A DNA stretch of 64,000 nucleotides from Streptomyces sp. P9-A4 (lineage in GTDB: Bacteria; Actinomycetota; Actinomycetes; Streptomycetales; Streptomycetaceae). The translations under genes and the position numbers were made by a program. The notes beneath the pieces are model-generated. The model was not told the origin of the DNA. It made no database searches and saw only the letters and a program-made list of their open reading frames with translations. This document shows, in pieces, positions 16,476-26,973 of this stretch. The stretch covers positions 6,768,501 to 6,832,500 of the forward strand of contig NZ_JAZIFY010000001.1 in assembly GCF_036634195.1 (NCBI RefSeq). The letters are read 5' to 3'. Positions within the stretch are counted from its first letter, which is position 1. Every line of letters starts with the position of its first letter.

Positions 16476-17016
16476 GCCGACGAGCTTGATCAGTGCGGCG
16501 GCGCGCCGGGGTGGAAACGGCCGGGATTCGCCGGATGGAGGGGTTCTCCGGATGCGCTGGTTTGACGTTTCGCCTCCCCGGAGGCGGATTCGCCGCAATG
16601 CCCGGGTATCGACGGACGGCACGTTTACCGAAGTCTGTCGAGTCGGCCCGTTCCGGCCCCAGGGACGATATCTGTCCGGTTGTCGCCCTGTCGGACGGGG
16701 CGGTCAACGGGGCATCCTGCACCGGCGACCGGGCCCCGGCGGCGGCAACGGCCGAGGTGCGGGCGGGACCTGGGAGCGCACCAGGTGCACCGGAGGTCCG
16801 CCGAAGAGTCGACGCACGATCAGATGCACGTGAATGTGCACAGCCTGAAGGCGTGAACTCTTCGTTCCACGAGCACGTGCCAATGGCGTGTGACCAAGAA
16901 CGGACCGCGAATTTCCGTTTCCACTCGCTCTCTCGGCGGGCGATCAGTAGCCTCACCTCGAACACCGGCCACGAACACAGGGCCGCATCCCCCATGGCGA
17001 CTTGTTGGAGACATTG
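16476..17016. other. 541-bp divergent intergenic region
   Basis: No frame here shows coding bias on either strand. The region is less GC-rich than its neighbours near 16820-17000. It contains a perfect 7-bp dyad CGCCTCC/GGAGGCG (16571-16577 and 16580-16586). It must hold the promoters of the proline-rich protein and the methyltransferase/c-di-GMP operon. I could not identify a BldD or WhiG-type site with confidence. Confidence 0.5.
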
Positions 17017-17829
17017 ATGGAGCGTCCCGCCTGGGCTCCGCCTGGTATCGACATTTCGGTGCCGAGCGTGTCCCGTATGTACGACTTCTATCTGGGCGGC
17101 TCGCACAATTTCGAAGTGGACCGGGAAGCGGCCCGCAAGGCCATGGAGTTCATGCCTGGCCTGCCCAAGATCATGCAGGCCAACCGTGCCTTCATGCGGA
17201 GGGCCGTCCGGCACGCCGTTGACAACGACGTCACCCAGTTCCTGGACATCGGCTCCGGCATACCGACCTTCGGCAACGTGCACGAGGTCGCCCGGGCCGC
17301 CGACCCCGCGGCCCGCGTCGTCTACGTCGACCACGACCCGGTCGCCGTCGCCCACAGCCGCGCCGTCCTGGACGGCGACGAGGGTGCCGCCGTCGTCGCC
17401 GGCGACCTGCGCAAGCCGGCCGAGGTCCTGCGCAGTCCCGAGGTCACCCGACTCCTCGACCTGGACCGGCCGGTGGCGCTGCTCCTCGTCGCCGTCCTGC
17501 ACTTCCTGGAGGACGGCGACCGGCCGCACGAGGCCGTCGCCGAGCTGGTCGACGCGCTCGCGCCCGGCAGCCTGCTCGTCGTCACCCACGCCTCGTACGA
17601 GGGCATCCCGCTCACCGAGGAGCAGGCGGGCGGCACCGTCGGCGTCTACCGCAACATCCGCAACCCGCTGGTGATGCGGTCGGGCGAGGAGATCAGCCGC
17701 TTCTTCGCGGGCACCGAACTGGTCGAGCCCGGTCTCGTCCCGATGCCCGACTGGCGACCGGAGAGCCCGGTCGAGGAGGAGGACCCGTACGCCTTCTCCG
17801 GTTTCGCAGGGGTGGGGCGCAAGGCGTGA
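17017..17829 (+). CDS. DUF574 SAM-dependent methyltransferase (Methyltransf_19)
   Basis: 270 residues. It begins RPAWAPPGIDISVPSVSRMYDFYLGGSHNFEVDREAA, the hallmark N-terminus of the actinobacterial DUF574 family. The SAM-binding Rossmann motif is FLDIGSGIPT, and the acidic strand end is VVYVDHDPVAV. Many paralogues occur in Streptomyces genomes; substrates are unknown. It is translationally coupled to the GGDEF/EAL gene (GTGA overlap at 17826), which suggests joint function. ATG 17017 is preceded by TTGGAG six bases upstream. Confidence 0.93.
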   Translation: MERPAWAPPGIDISVPSVSRMYDFYLGGSHNFEVDREAARKAMEFMPGLPKIMQANRAFMRRAVRHAVDNDVTQFLDIGSGIPTFGNVHEVARAADPAARVVYVDHDPVAVAHSRAVLDGDEGAAVVAGDLRKPAEVLRSPEVTRLLDLDRPVALLLVAVLHFLEDGDRPHEAVAELVDALAPGSLLVVTHASYEGIPLTEEQAGGTVGVYRNIRNPLVMRSGEEISRFFAGTELVEPGLVPMPDWRPESPVEEEDPYAFSGFAGVGRKA

Positions 17830-19991
17830 AGGTCCCGTCGCAGCCGTCGGGCGCCGTCGCCGAAGCGGACGGCCCGGAGGACAGACTCAGGCGGTTCGTC
17901 ACCATCTGGAGCCGCGCGATCTTCCCGGTGACCGCCACCTCACTGACCCGCGCCGAGTTCGAGGGGCATCTGCTGCCGCTGGCCCGCACCTTGTGCGACG
18001 CCCTGCACGCGCGGCCCTTCGACACGGCACCGGCCCAGCGCACCGGCGCGGCGCTCATCGCCGCCCACTGCACCGACCCGGACGCCCTCGGGCGCAGCCT
18101 CGGCGTCGTCGACTCGTACCTGGTGCTGTACTGCGGTACGGATTCGGACCTGCCGGCCGAGGAGCTCAGGGCCCGCTGCTCCCGCCTCCAGCACGCCATG
18201 GCCACCGGCTACGCGCAGGCACTCCGCGAGCGGACCCGCGCCGAGCAGGAGGCCATCGCCCGCTCCGCGCTCAGCGCCCGCAGCGCCGCCGAGATCGCCC
18301 TGCACGCCACCGAGAGCCGCTTCCGCGCGGTCTTCGACGGGGCGGCCATAGGGATCGGCATCGCCGACCTCGACGGCAACGTCCTGGAGGTCAACGAGAC
18401 CCTCACCCGGATGTTCGGCGGCATGGAGAGCCCCCTGCGCAGCCGCAAGGTGAACGAGTGGGTCCACCCCGAGGACGGCCCGCACGTCTGGAAGCTGTAC
18501 GAGGAGCTGGTCCGCGGCGACCGCGAGCACTACCGGGTCGAGAAGCCCTACTACCGGGGTGACGGAACGGTTCTGTGGACCAACCTCACCGTCTCGCTGC
18601 TCCGCGACGCCGAGGGCACGCCCCAGTACCAGCTGGCGCTCATGGAGGACACCACCGAACGGCGTCTGCTCCATCTGCGCCTGCGGTACGAGGCCACCCA
18701 CGACGCGCTCACCGGACTGCCCAACCGGACCCTGTTCTTCGAGCGCCTGGAGAAGGCCCTCGCACCCGGCGACAACGCCCGGTTCGGCCTCTGCTACCTG
18801 GACCTCGACGGGTTCAAGGTCATCAACGACAGTCTCGGCCACTCCACCGGCGACCGGCTGCTCGTGGAGGTCGCCGACCGGCTGCAGAGCTGTGTCACCG
18901 GCTCCGGTGAGATGGTGGCCCGGCTCGGCGGTGACGAGTTCGTCGCCCTCACCACCGCCCCCGGAGGCGAGCGGGACGTCACGGAACTGGCCGACCGCAT
19001 CCTCGCCGCGCTCGCCACCCCCCTCCGCATCGACGGCCGCGAACTCACCGTGCGCGGCAGCCTCGGTGTGGTCGAGGGCCCGGCGGGGGAGCGGACCGCG
19101 GCCGAGGTGCTGCGGAGCGCCGACATCACCATGTACCGGGCCAAGTCCGCGGGCGGCAACCGCTTCGAGCTCGCCGACCCGGAGGCCGACGCCCGCGCCA
19201 TCACCCGGCACGGACTCACCACGGCCCTGCCGACCGCGCTCGAACGCGGCGAGTTCTTCATCGAGTACCAGCCGCTCGTCCACCTCGACGACGGCAGCGT
19301 GCACGGCGCGGAGGCGCTCGTCCGCTGGTGCCACCCGCAGCACGGGGTGCTCGGCCCCGACCGATTCATCCCGCTCGCCGAGGACACCGGGCTCATCGTG
19401 CCGCTCGGCCGCTGGGTGCTCCAGGAAGCCGTCCGCCAGGCCCGGTTCTGGCAGACCCGGCACTCCGACGGCGGCCCGCTGCGGATCAACGTGAACCTCT
19501 CCCCGACCCAGCTCCACCACCCGCGCCTGGTCGCCGACACCGTCGACGTCCTGGAAAGGTCGGGGCTCGAACCGGGCGCGCTCTGCCTCGAAGTCACCGA
19601 ATCGGCGCTCATCGGCGCCGACGAGGACCTGCTGAAGCCGCTGCGGCAGCTCGCCGAGATGGGCGTGGACATCGCGCTCGACGACTTCGGCACCGGCTAC
19701 TCGAACCTGGCCAATCTGCGCCGGCTCCCGGTCAGCGTCCTCAAGCTCGACCGCTCCTTCACCCGGGGGATGCAGCAGCACCCGGTGGACCCGGTCGACC
19801 TCAAGATCGTCGAGGGGATCGTCTCGCTGGCCCACAGCCTGGAACTCGCCGTCACCGTCGAGGGCGTGGAGACCGGAGCGCAGGCCCGGCAGCTGCGGGA
19901 CCTCGGCTGCGACACCGCTCAGGGCTGGTACTACGCCCGCCCCGGCGCCCCGGACCGGATCCACTCGCTGCTGCTGGCGGACGCGGTCTGA
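17826..19991 (+). CDS. PAS-GGDEF-EAL cyclic di-GMP enzyme
   Basis: 721 residues. An N-terminal helical domain (1-150) is followed by a coiled coil, a PAS domain (about 160-285), GGDEF (about 290-450) and EAL (about 460-715). The GGDEF motif is intact (RLGGDEF), but no RxxD inhibitory site precedes it. The EAL side keeps the EAL glutamate (GAEALVRW), NVNLS, EVTES, the DDFGTGYSNL loop, the LKLDRS lysine, VEGVETG and QGWYYARP, so phosphodiesterase activity is expected. Both activities are possible. No TM segment: cytosolic. In Streptomyces c-di-GMP loads BldD and controls development. It overlaps the DUF574 stop. Confidence 0.93.
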   Translation: MKVPSQPSGAVAEADGPEDRLRRFVTIWSRAIFPVTATSLTRAEFEGHLLPLARTLCDALHARPFDTAPAQRTGAALIAAHCTDPDALGRSLGVVDSYLVLYCGTDSDLPAEELRARCSRLQHAMATGYAQALRERTRAEQEAIARSALSARSAAEIALHATESRFRAVFDGAAIGIGIADLDGNVLEVNETLTRMFGGMESPLRSRKVNEWVHPEDGPHVWKLYEELVRGDREHYRVEKPYYRGDGTVLWTNLTVSLLRDAEGTPQYQLALMEDTTERRLLHLRLRYEATHDALTGLPNRTLFFERLEKALAPGDNARFGLCYLDLDGFKVINDSLGHSTGDRLLVEVADRLQSCVTGSGEMVARLGGDEFVALTTAPGGERDVTELADRILAALATPLRIDGRELTVRGSLGVVEGPAGERTAAEVLRSADITMYRAKSAGGNRFELADPEADARAITRHGLTTALPTALERGEFFIEYQPLVHLDDGSVHGAEALVRWCHPQHGVLGPDRFIPLAEDTGLIVPLGRWVLQEAVRQARFWQTRHSDGGPLRINVNLSPTQLHHPRLVADTVDVLERSGLEPGALCLEVTESALIGADEDLLKPLRQLAEMGVDIALDDFGTGYSNLANLRRLPVSVLKLDRSFTRGMQQHPVDPVDLKIVEGIVSLAHSLELAVTVEGVETGAQARQLRDLGCDTAQGWYYARPGAPDRIHSLLLADAV

Positions 19992-20047
19992 GACCCGGGC
20001 GTACGCGTACGGGACCGGCCTCCCCCCACGAAGCCGGGCCTACGACA

Positions 20048-20078
20048 CCGGCCTCCCCGCACGAAGCGGGGAGGCCGG
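20048..20078 (+). terminator. Terminator of the c-di-GMP operon
   Basis: Perfect 13-base stem (CCGGCCTCCCCGC / GCGGGGAGGCCGG) with loop ACGAA. A decayed copy of the same unit lies just upstream at about 20014-20035. Confidence 0.85.
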
Positions 20079-20101
20079 GAAGAGGTACGGGGGAGGAAAG
20101 C

Positions 20102-20144
20102 GGAGAGGCTAATTCATGGAGTGTGAGAAGGAAGCCTCTCCATG
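20102..20144 (-). terminator. Alternative-hairpin element at the 3' end of the TerD gene
   Basis: GGAGAGGCT (20102-20110) pairs with AGCCTCTCC (20133-20141). CATGGAG (20115-20121) pairs with CTCCATG (20138-20144). The right arms overlap, so the two stems exclude each other. It most likely ends transcription of the minus-strand gene. Confidence 0.5.
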
Positions 20145-20170
20145 GCCTCGCCCCGGAACGACCGTAGCAC

Positions 20171-22345
20171 TCAGGCGGGCAGCAGGTCGCGCAGATTTTC
20201 CGGGGTGAGCACGCGCGAGCCCGGAGCGAGGCCGTCCGGACGCTCCAGACCGATGTACGTGACCGGGGCGTCCGGCAGCGCACGACCGTCCCACAGGGTC
20301 ACCGGCGTCCCCGACTCCCGCATCAGCGCGACCAGATGACGAACCGTCAGCGGAGTCCGGCCGAGCAGACCGCGCAGCAGGACCGCGATCGACACCCGGT
20401 GCTCCTCGACCCGGTTCGCCGACGGTGTGCCCCGCAGGTACAGATGCAGCCAGTGGGCGTGCCAGCGGCCCTCGTCGTCCCGCCGGAACGCGAGCGGCAG
20501 CGCCACCCGGCCCGGCCCCCGCAGATCCGACTTCATCCGGACGGTCCGCGGCTCGAACGGCCGGCCCGCCTGCGCGGACTCACGCAGCATGAAGCCGAAG
20601 AAGCACTCGGCCGCCTCGTCGAAGCCCTCGCCCGAGAAGACGTGCACCTGCGGAACGATGAAGGTGCCGCGCACCGCGCCGAGCCGCAGATCGATGAACT
20701 CGGAAGCCCCGTCGGGCGCCGAGGTGATGTCACCGGAGTGCTTGCCCTCGACGTCGGTGAGCGCCGTGTACGAGAGCCAGGTGACCGTCGCGTGGTTCTC
20801 GTCCAGGACGAGCGCCGACAGATCGTGGTCGGTGGTGCGCCCGGCCTCCCTCCAGTACGTGAAGAAGCGCAGCAGCTCGCCCTCGACCGGTGAGACCGAG
20901 CCGCGCGGCAGGACACCGAACCCCGCCGTGGCGGCCCGGCCGCTCAACGGCAGCGCGACGCCAAGGACTTCGGGATCGATCAGGAGGTGTCCGGGGTCCG
21001 GCAGCCGGCGTCGGGTCTCCGCGTCGAGCATCTCGACGAGCCGCTCGCGGACGGCGTCCCCCAGCGGTGCGCGCGTGTCGGCGGTGACCCAGGCCTTGCC
21101 CTCCCGGTTCACGAACACACGGCGCTCGGGACTCCCGCCCGCGCGGTTCTGGACGTGCTCGCGCACCGACAGGACGACCCGGCCCGAGACCTCCGGCGCG
21201 GCCCGCTCGGCGGCGGCGAGTACAGCATCCTGCTCCTTGCCCTCCGCGGCGCCGCGAAGGAGCCGGTCGAGGGCGCGGAACAGGCGCCCCGGGGCCGCCG
21301 AGGCCAGCAACTCCGCCGCGCCCGTGACATCACCCCGTACGAGCAGCTCCTCCACCCGGCTGTCGACCGACGGAACCTTCCGCTCGCCCCTGGCGACGGC
21401 GAACACCTCGGCGGCGTGCGGCAGATGGGGGTACTCGTGGGGGTGCAGCCGCTCCCCGAGCCGCTTCCACGCCTCCGCGTGCGCGGACACGTCCGCGAGC
21501 TTGGCAGGGGACGCGGCCACCACCGCGTCGAGCCCCGTGAGCAGGGCGCGGCGGTACGGGCGGGACAGCGCGCGGAAACGGGTCGGCTCGCGCAGGGTGA
21601 CATCGCCCTCCGCGAGAGCGCAGGCCAGCCGCAGGACGTCGGTCACGGTGTCGAGCAGCGGCGCGGCGGCCACCCGCAGCCGGGCGCGGTTGACCACGGC
21701 GCGATTCTCCCGGACGGTGATCGTCTCGGGCTGGGGGCCGTCCGCGCAGTGCTCGGCGAGCACGGCCAGGTCCCGCAGGTGCTCCTCGCCGAGCGGGGTC
21801 GTACTGCCGGCCAGGGCCAGATAGAGCCCCGAAACCTCGGCCTCCGCGTCCCCGCCGAGATGCAGCACGGTCAGCCGGTCACCCGCCGCCGCGATCAGCT
21901 CGTCGTGGGCGGCGAGCATCTCCTCGTACGTGTGCCGGTAGCGTCCGTACGACGGGAGGGTCAGCAGATCGAGGACGCCAGCGCGCAGCCGGTCGAGCAC
22001 CCCGGTGCCGACGGCGCCGTCCTCGATGGCCTCGGCCACGCAGGCCATCCAGAAGTCGAGCGTGTCCGGCACGTTGGCCGGGAAGTCGACGAAGTGGACG
22101 TTGTGCCGCACCTGGTCGCCGAGGAGTCCGCGGACCGTGGCGAGGGTGCGGACGGCGGTCTCGACGACCGTGGGCCCGGCCAGGCCCGAGAGGCGCTCGA
22201 TCAGCTCGGCCGACAGCTTGAACCCGGCGGTCATCAGGGCCGCGTCGAACCGGCGCGCGGCGGCGGTCCCGTCCCCGGCGGGGCCGGTGGGGACGGGGAG
22301 ACGGAGGGAGTGCCGGACGACCAGATGTTCGAGAGCGTGGACCAT
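20171..22345 (-). CDS. Large protein with C-terminal TerD-like domain
   Basis: 724 residues from the first credible ATG at 22345 (MVHALEHLVVRHSLRL). The first 450 residues are alpha-helical and Leu/Ala/Glu-rich, without known motifs. A TerD-like region follows (about 520-680): DHDLSALVLDENHATVTWLSYTAL, HSGDITSAPDGASEFIDLRLG and FIVPQVHVFSGEGFDEAAECFFGFM. This echoes the TerD pattern DLD-x-SA-x-ll and the GDD-rich calcium loops, but the acidic residues are only partly kept. It may belong to the MXAN_6230/SCO0854-like group of stress proteins; I am not certain. Cytoplasmic. Confidence 0.75.
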   Translation of the reverse strand: MVHALEHLVVRHSLRLPVPTGPAGDGTAAARRFDAALMTAGFKLSAELIERLSGLAGPTVVETAVRTLATVRGLLGDQVRHNVHFVDFPANVPDTLDFWMACVAEAIEDGAVGTGVLDRLRAGVLDLLTLPSYGRYRHTYEEMLAAHDELIAAAGDRLTVLHLGGDAEAEVSGLYLALAGSTTPLGEEHLRDLAVLAEHCADGPQPETITVRENRAVVNRARLRVAAAPLLDTVTDVLRLACALAEGDVTLREPTRFRALSRPYRRALLTGLDAVVAASPAKLADVSAHAEAWKRLGERLHPHEYPHLPHAAEVFAVARGERKVPSVDSRVEELLVRGDVTGAAELLASAAPGRLFRALDRLLRGAAEGKEQDAVLAAAERAAPEVSGRVVLSVREHVQNRAGGSPERRVFVNREGKAWVTADTRAPLGDAVRERLVEMLDAETRRRLPDPGHLLIDPEVLGVALPLSGRAATAGFGVLPRGSVSPVEGELLRFFTYWREAGRTTDHDLSALVLDENHATVTWLSYTALTDVEGKHSGDITSAPDGASEFIDLRLGAVRGTFIVPQVHVFSGEGFDEAAECFFGFMLRESAQAGRPFEPRTVRMKSDLRGPGRVALPLAFRRDDEGRWHAHWLHLYLRGTPSANRVEEHRVSIAVLLRGLLGRTPLTVRHLVALMRESGTPVTLWDGRALPDAPVTYIGLERPDGLAPGSRVLTPENLRDLLPA

Positions 22346-22448
22346 GGGGGCATGCTCGCAGCCGCGCACTGCCGGCCGCACGCGGATTTCGCAGCCCGGG
22401 GGCGGGTGCGGCCGACGGGCGAACCGGCCGACCACCGGGCGATGTGCC

Positions 22449-23405
22449 TCAGCCGGCGACCGCTGGCCCGCCCGGCCCGCCCGGCCTCTCCGGCCCGCTC
22501 GGTCCCTCCGGTCCCTCCGGGCCGACGCGCCGCGAGGCCAGCAGGATCCGCTGGAGCTCCCGCGCCGCCCTCGGCGGAGCCACATCGCTCCGGTGCGCCA
22601 GCGCGATGGTCCGGCGCAGGCCCGGCCGGGCCAGGGCGGTCACCCGGAGGTCCCGGCCGCCGCGCGCCGCCACCATCGCGGGGACGACCGCGAGCCCGAG
22701 GCCGGCCCGTACGAAACCGAGGACGGCGTCCAGCTCGCCGCCCTCGACCGTGAAGGTGGGCTCGAAGCCCTCCGCCCGGCACGCCGCCACGGTCAGTTCC
22801 CGCAGGTCGTAGCCGTGCCGGAACATCACGAGCGGCTGGTCGCGCAGGTCCTTGATCCGCACGGGTCGGCGTGGCCCGGGCGCCGAGGCGGCGGAGACCA
22901 CCACCAGGTCCTCCCGCAGCAGCTCCACGGTCGTCAGCGCCGGTGACGGGGTCGGCAGCGGGAGCACCACCAGCGCCAGGTCGAGGGCGCCGCGCGCCAG
23001 CTCCCGTACGAGGTCGTGCGAGCCGCCCTCCTCGATGAGCAGCTCGATCCCCGGATGGAGGTCGTGGAAGACCCGCAGGACGTCCGGGAGGAGGCCCGTG
23101 CACAGGCTCGGGGTCGCGCCGAGCCGCACCCGGCCCCGCTTCAGCTGGGCCAGCTCCTGCACCTCGATCCGGGCCGTCTCGGTGTCCGCGAGGATCCGGC
23201 GCGCGAGCGGCAGCAGGGCCTCGCCCGCGTCGGTCAGCGTGATGTTGCCCCGGGCGCGGCTGAACAGCTCGGCGCCCAGCTCCTGTTCGAGCGCCTTGAT
23301 CTGCTGGGAGAGGGAGGGCTGAGAGACATGGACGCGCTCGGCGGCCCGAGTGAAGTGACGGGTCTCGGCCACGGCGACGAAGTAGAGGAGCTGCTGGAAC
23401 TGCAT
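22449..23405 (-). CDS. LysR-family transcriptional regulator
   Basis: 318 residues. N-terminal helix-turn-helix (QQLLYFVAVAETRHFTRAAERVHVSQPSLSQQIKALEQELGAELF). The effector-binding domain covers about 90-290 (VRLGATPSLCTGLLPDVL). The last 20 residues are a collagen-like Gly-Pro-rich run, not a known part of the family. It is divergent from the succinate dehydrogenase genes with a LysR-type dyad between them, so it probably controls that operon. The start is supported by a leaderless -10 hexamer at 23412-23417. Confidence 0.93.
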   Translation of the reverse strand: MQFQQLLYFVAVAETRHFTRAAERVHVSQPSLSQQIKALEQELGAELFSRARGNITLTDAGEALLPLARRILADTETARIEVQELAQLKRGRVRLGATPSLCTGLLPDVLRVFHDLHPGIELLIEEGGSHDLVRELARGALDLALVVLPLPTPSPALTTVELLREDLVVVSAASAPGPRRPVRIKDLRDQPLVMFRHGYDLRELTVAACRAEGFEPTFTVEGGELDAVLGFVRAGLGLAVVPAMVAARGGRDLRVTALARPGLRRTIALAHRSDVAPPRAARELQRILLASRRVGPEGPEGPSGPERPGGPGGPAVAG

Positions 23406-23411
23406 GGTCCC

Positions 23412-23417
23412 AGGGTA
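23412..23417 (-). promoter_or_regulatory. -10 hexamer TACCCT, probable leaderless promoter
   Basis: Minus-strand TACCCT, six bases, then the ATG at 23405 of the LysR gene. No Shine-Dalgarno. Confidence 0.45.
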
Positions 23418-23427
23418 GGGGACATGA

Positions 23428-23442
23428 ATAGGCGCCGCCTAT
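23428..23442. promoter_or_regulatory. LysR-type operator ATAGGC-GCC-GCCTAT
   Basis: Perfect 6-bp dyad with outer ATAG/CTAT, the usual LysR box (ATAG-N7-CTAT). It lies 23 bases upstream of the LysR start and about 50 upstream of the divergent sdhC -10 hexamer. A likely binding site for both autoregulation and sdh control. Confidence 0.65.
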
Positions 23443-23488
23443 CGAGATCAGCCGGACCATGTCTTGGACCTCTCGGGCCCTTCGGCCC

Positions 23489-23494
23489 TAGCGT
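23489..23494 (+). promoter_or_regulatory. -10 hexamer TAGCGT, probable leaderless sdhC promoter
   Basis: TAGCGT is followed by seven bases and then ATG 23502. A GGGCC/GGCCC hairpin overlaps its 5' side (about 23476-23488). Confidence 0.45.
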
Positions 23495-23501
23495 CATGAG
23501 C

Positions 23502-24227
23502 ATGGCTCTGGCACCCACGAGGGACCGGACGACGGGCCGCCCGCCGTCCCCCACACCGTCACGCGGATTCCTGTCATCGACCCTCGGCAAGAAGACGGTC
23601 ATGGCCGTCAGCGGGCTGATCATGCTCGGCTATCTCGTCGCCCATGTCGCAGGCAACCTGAAGGTCTTCTTCGGCCCCGAGGAGTTCAACGCCTACGCCC
23701 ACTGGCTGCGGGTCATGGGCGCCCCCGTCCTCCACCACGAGTGGGCCCTCTGGCTCGTCCGGATCGTGCTCCTCGCCGCCGTAGCCGGCCACGCCGTGTC
23801 CGCGTACCAGCTCAGCCGCCGCGACGTGAAGGCCCGCCCCACGGCGTACGTCCACCGCCGCAAGGGCTCGTCCTACGCGACCCGCACCATGCGCTGGGGC
23901 GGGATCATCCTCGCCCTCTTCATCGTCTGGCACGTCCTCGACCTCACCACCGGCACCGTCCACCCCGGCGGCTTCGAGGAGGGCAAGCCCTACCAGAACA
24001 TCGTCGACACCTTCTCGACCTGGTACGGCAACGTCATCTACATCGTCGCCATGCTCGCCGTCGGCCTCCACGTCCGCCACGGCTTCTGGAGCGCCGCCCA
24101 GACCCTCGGCGTCGGCAACGCCCGCCGCGAACGCCTCCTCAGGGCCACCGCCAACACCCTCGCGCTCGTCCTGACCGCGGGCTTCATCTCCGTACCCGTA
24201 GCCGTCATGACCGGAGTGGTGAGCTGA
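23502..24227 (+). CDS. sdhC: Succinate dehydrogenase/fumarate reductase cytochrome b subunit
   Basis: 241 residues with five TM helices, the single-subunit (B-type) membrane anchor that carries heme b. The start of the conserved part is [28 protein letters not shown]. Candidate heme-ligand histidines lie in HVAGN, HHEWALW, WHVLDL and HVRHGF. It passes electrons between menaquinone and the flavoprotein. ATG 23502 is favoured over ATG 23496 because of the -10 hexamer spacing. It is the first gene of the operon; sdhA starts two bases after its stop. Confidence 0.93.
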   Translation: MALAPTRDRTTGRPPSPTPSRGFLSSTLGKKTVMAVSGLIMLGYLVAHVAGNLKVFFGPEEFNAYAHWLRVMGAPVLHHEWALWLVRIVLLAAVAGHAVSAYQLSRRDVKARPTAYVHRRKGSSYATRTMRWGGIILALFIVWHVLDLTTGTVHPGGFEEGKPYQNIVDTFSTWYGNVIYIVAMLAVGLHVRHGFWSAAQTLGVGNARRERLLRATANTLALVLTAGFISVPVAVMTGVVS

Positions 24228-24228
24228 C

Positions 24229-26171
<1,943 letters not shown>

Positions 26172-26175
<4 letters not shown>

Positions 26176-26918
26176 GGCTCACCCTGCGCGTCTGGCGCCA
26201 GAAGAACGCCGACGCCCCCGGCGCCATGTCCACCTACGACGTGGACGGCGTCTCCGACGACATGTCCTTCCTGGAGATGCTCGACACCCTCAACGAGGAC
26301 CTCATCCTGCGCGGCGAGGACCCCGTGGCCTTCGACCACGACTGCCGCGAGGGCATCTGCGGCGCGTGCAGCCTCGTCATCAACGGTGACGCCCACGGTC
26401 CCGAGCGGACCACCACCTGCCAGCTCCACATGCGGTCCTTCCGCGACGGCGACACGATCGACGTCGAACCCTGGCGGGCGTCCGCCTTCCCCGTCGTCAA
26501 GGACCTCGTCGTCGACCGTTCCGCCTTCGACCGGGTCATCCAGGCCGGCGGCTACGTCTCCGCTCCCACCGGCTCGGCCCCCGAGGCGCACGCGACCCCG
26601 GTCCCCAAGGCCGACGCCGACTCCGCCTTCGAGCACGCCGAGTGCATCGGCTGCGGGGCCTGCGTCGCGGCCTGCCCCAACGGCTCCGCGATGCTCTTCA
26701 CCTCGGCCAAGGTCAACCACCTCAACGTGCTGCCCCAGGGCTCGCCGGAGCGCGAGACCCGGGTCCTCGACATGGTCGCCCAGATGGACGCGGAGGGCTT
26801 CGGAGGCTGCACCCTGACCGGCGAGTGCGCGACGGCCTGCCCGAAGGGCATCCCGCTGCCGTCGATCGCGGCGATGAACAAGGAGTGGCTGCGGGCGCGG
26901 CGGAAGGTGAAGGGGTAG
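26172..26918 (+). CDS. sdhB: Succinate dehydrogenase/fumarate reductase iron-sulfur subunit
   Basis: 248 residues. The N-terminal ferredoxin domain carries the [2Fe-2S] ligands in CREGICGAC and a later Cys in TTTCQLH. The C-terminal domain has [12 protein letters not shown] for the [4Fe-4S] cluster and [12 protein letters not shown] for the [3Fe-4S] cluster. It conducts electrons from SdhA to the heme subunit. Last gene of the sdhCAB operon; no separate sdhD, as expected for the B-type enzyme. A second sdh set elsewhere in the genome is likely but not visible here. Confidence 0.96.
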
Positions 26919-26973
26919 CAGCGGGGATGCGGACGGGGCGGTCGACCGCCGGGGGCCGTCCCGTCCAGGCCGG

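Noticed and set aside
16493..17017. 174-codon plus-strand frame upstream of the DUF574 gene
   Set aside because: No ribosome site, wrong codon bias and no domain; it covers the divergent promoter region.
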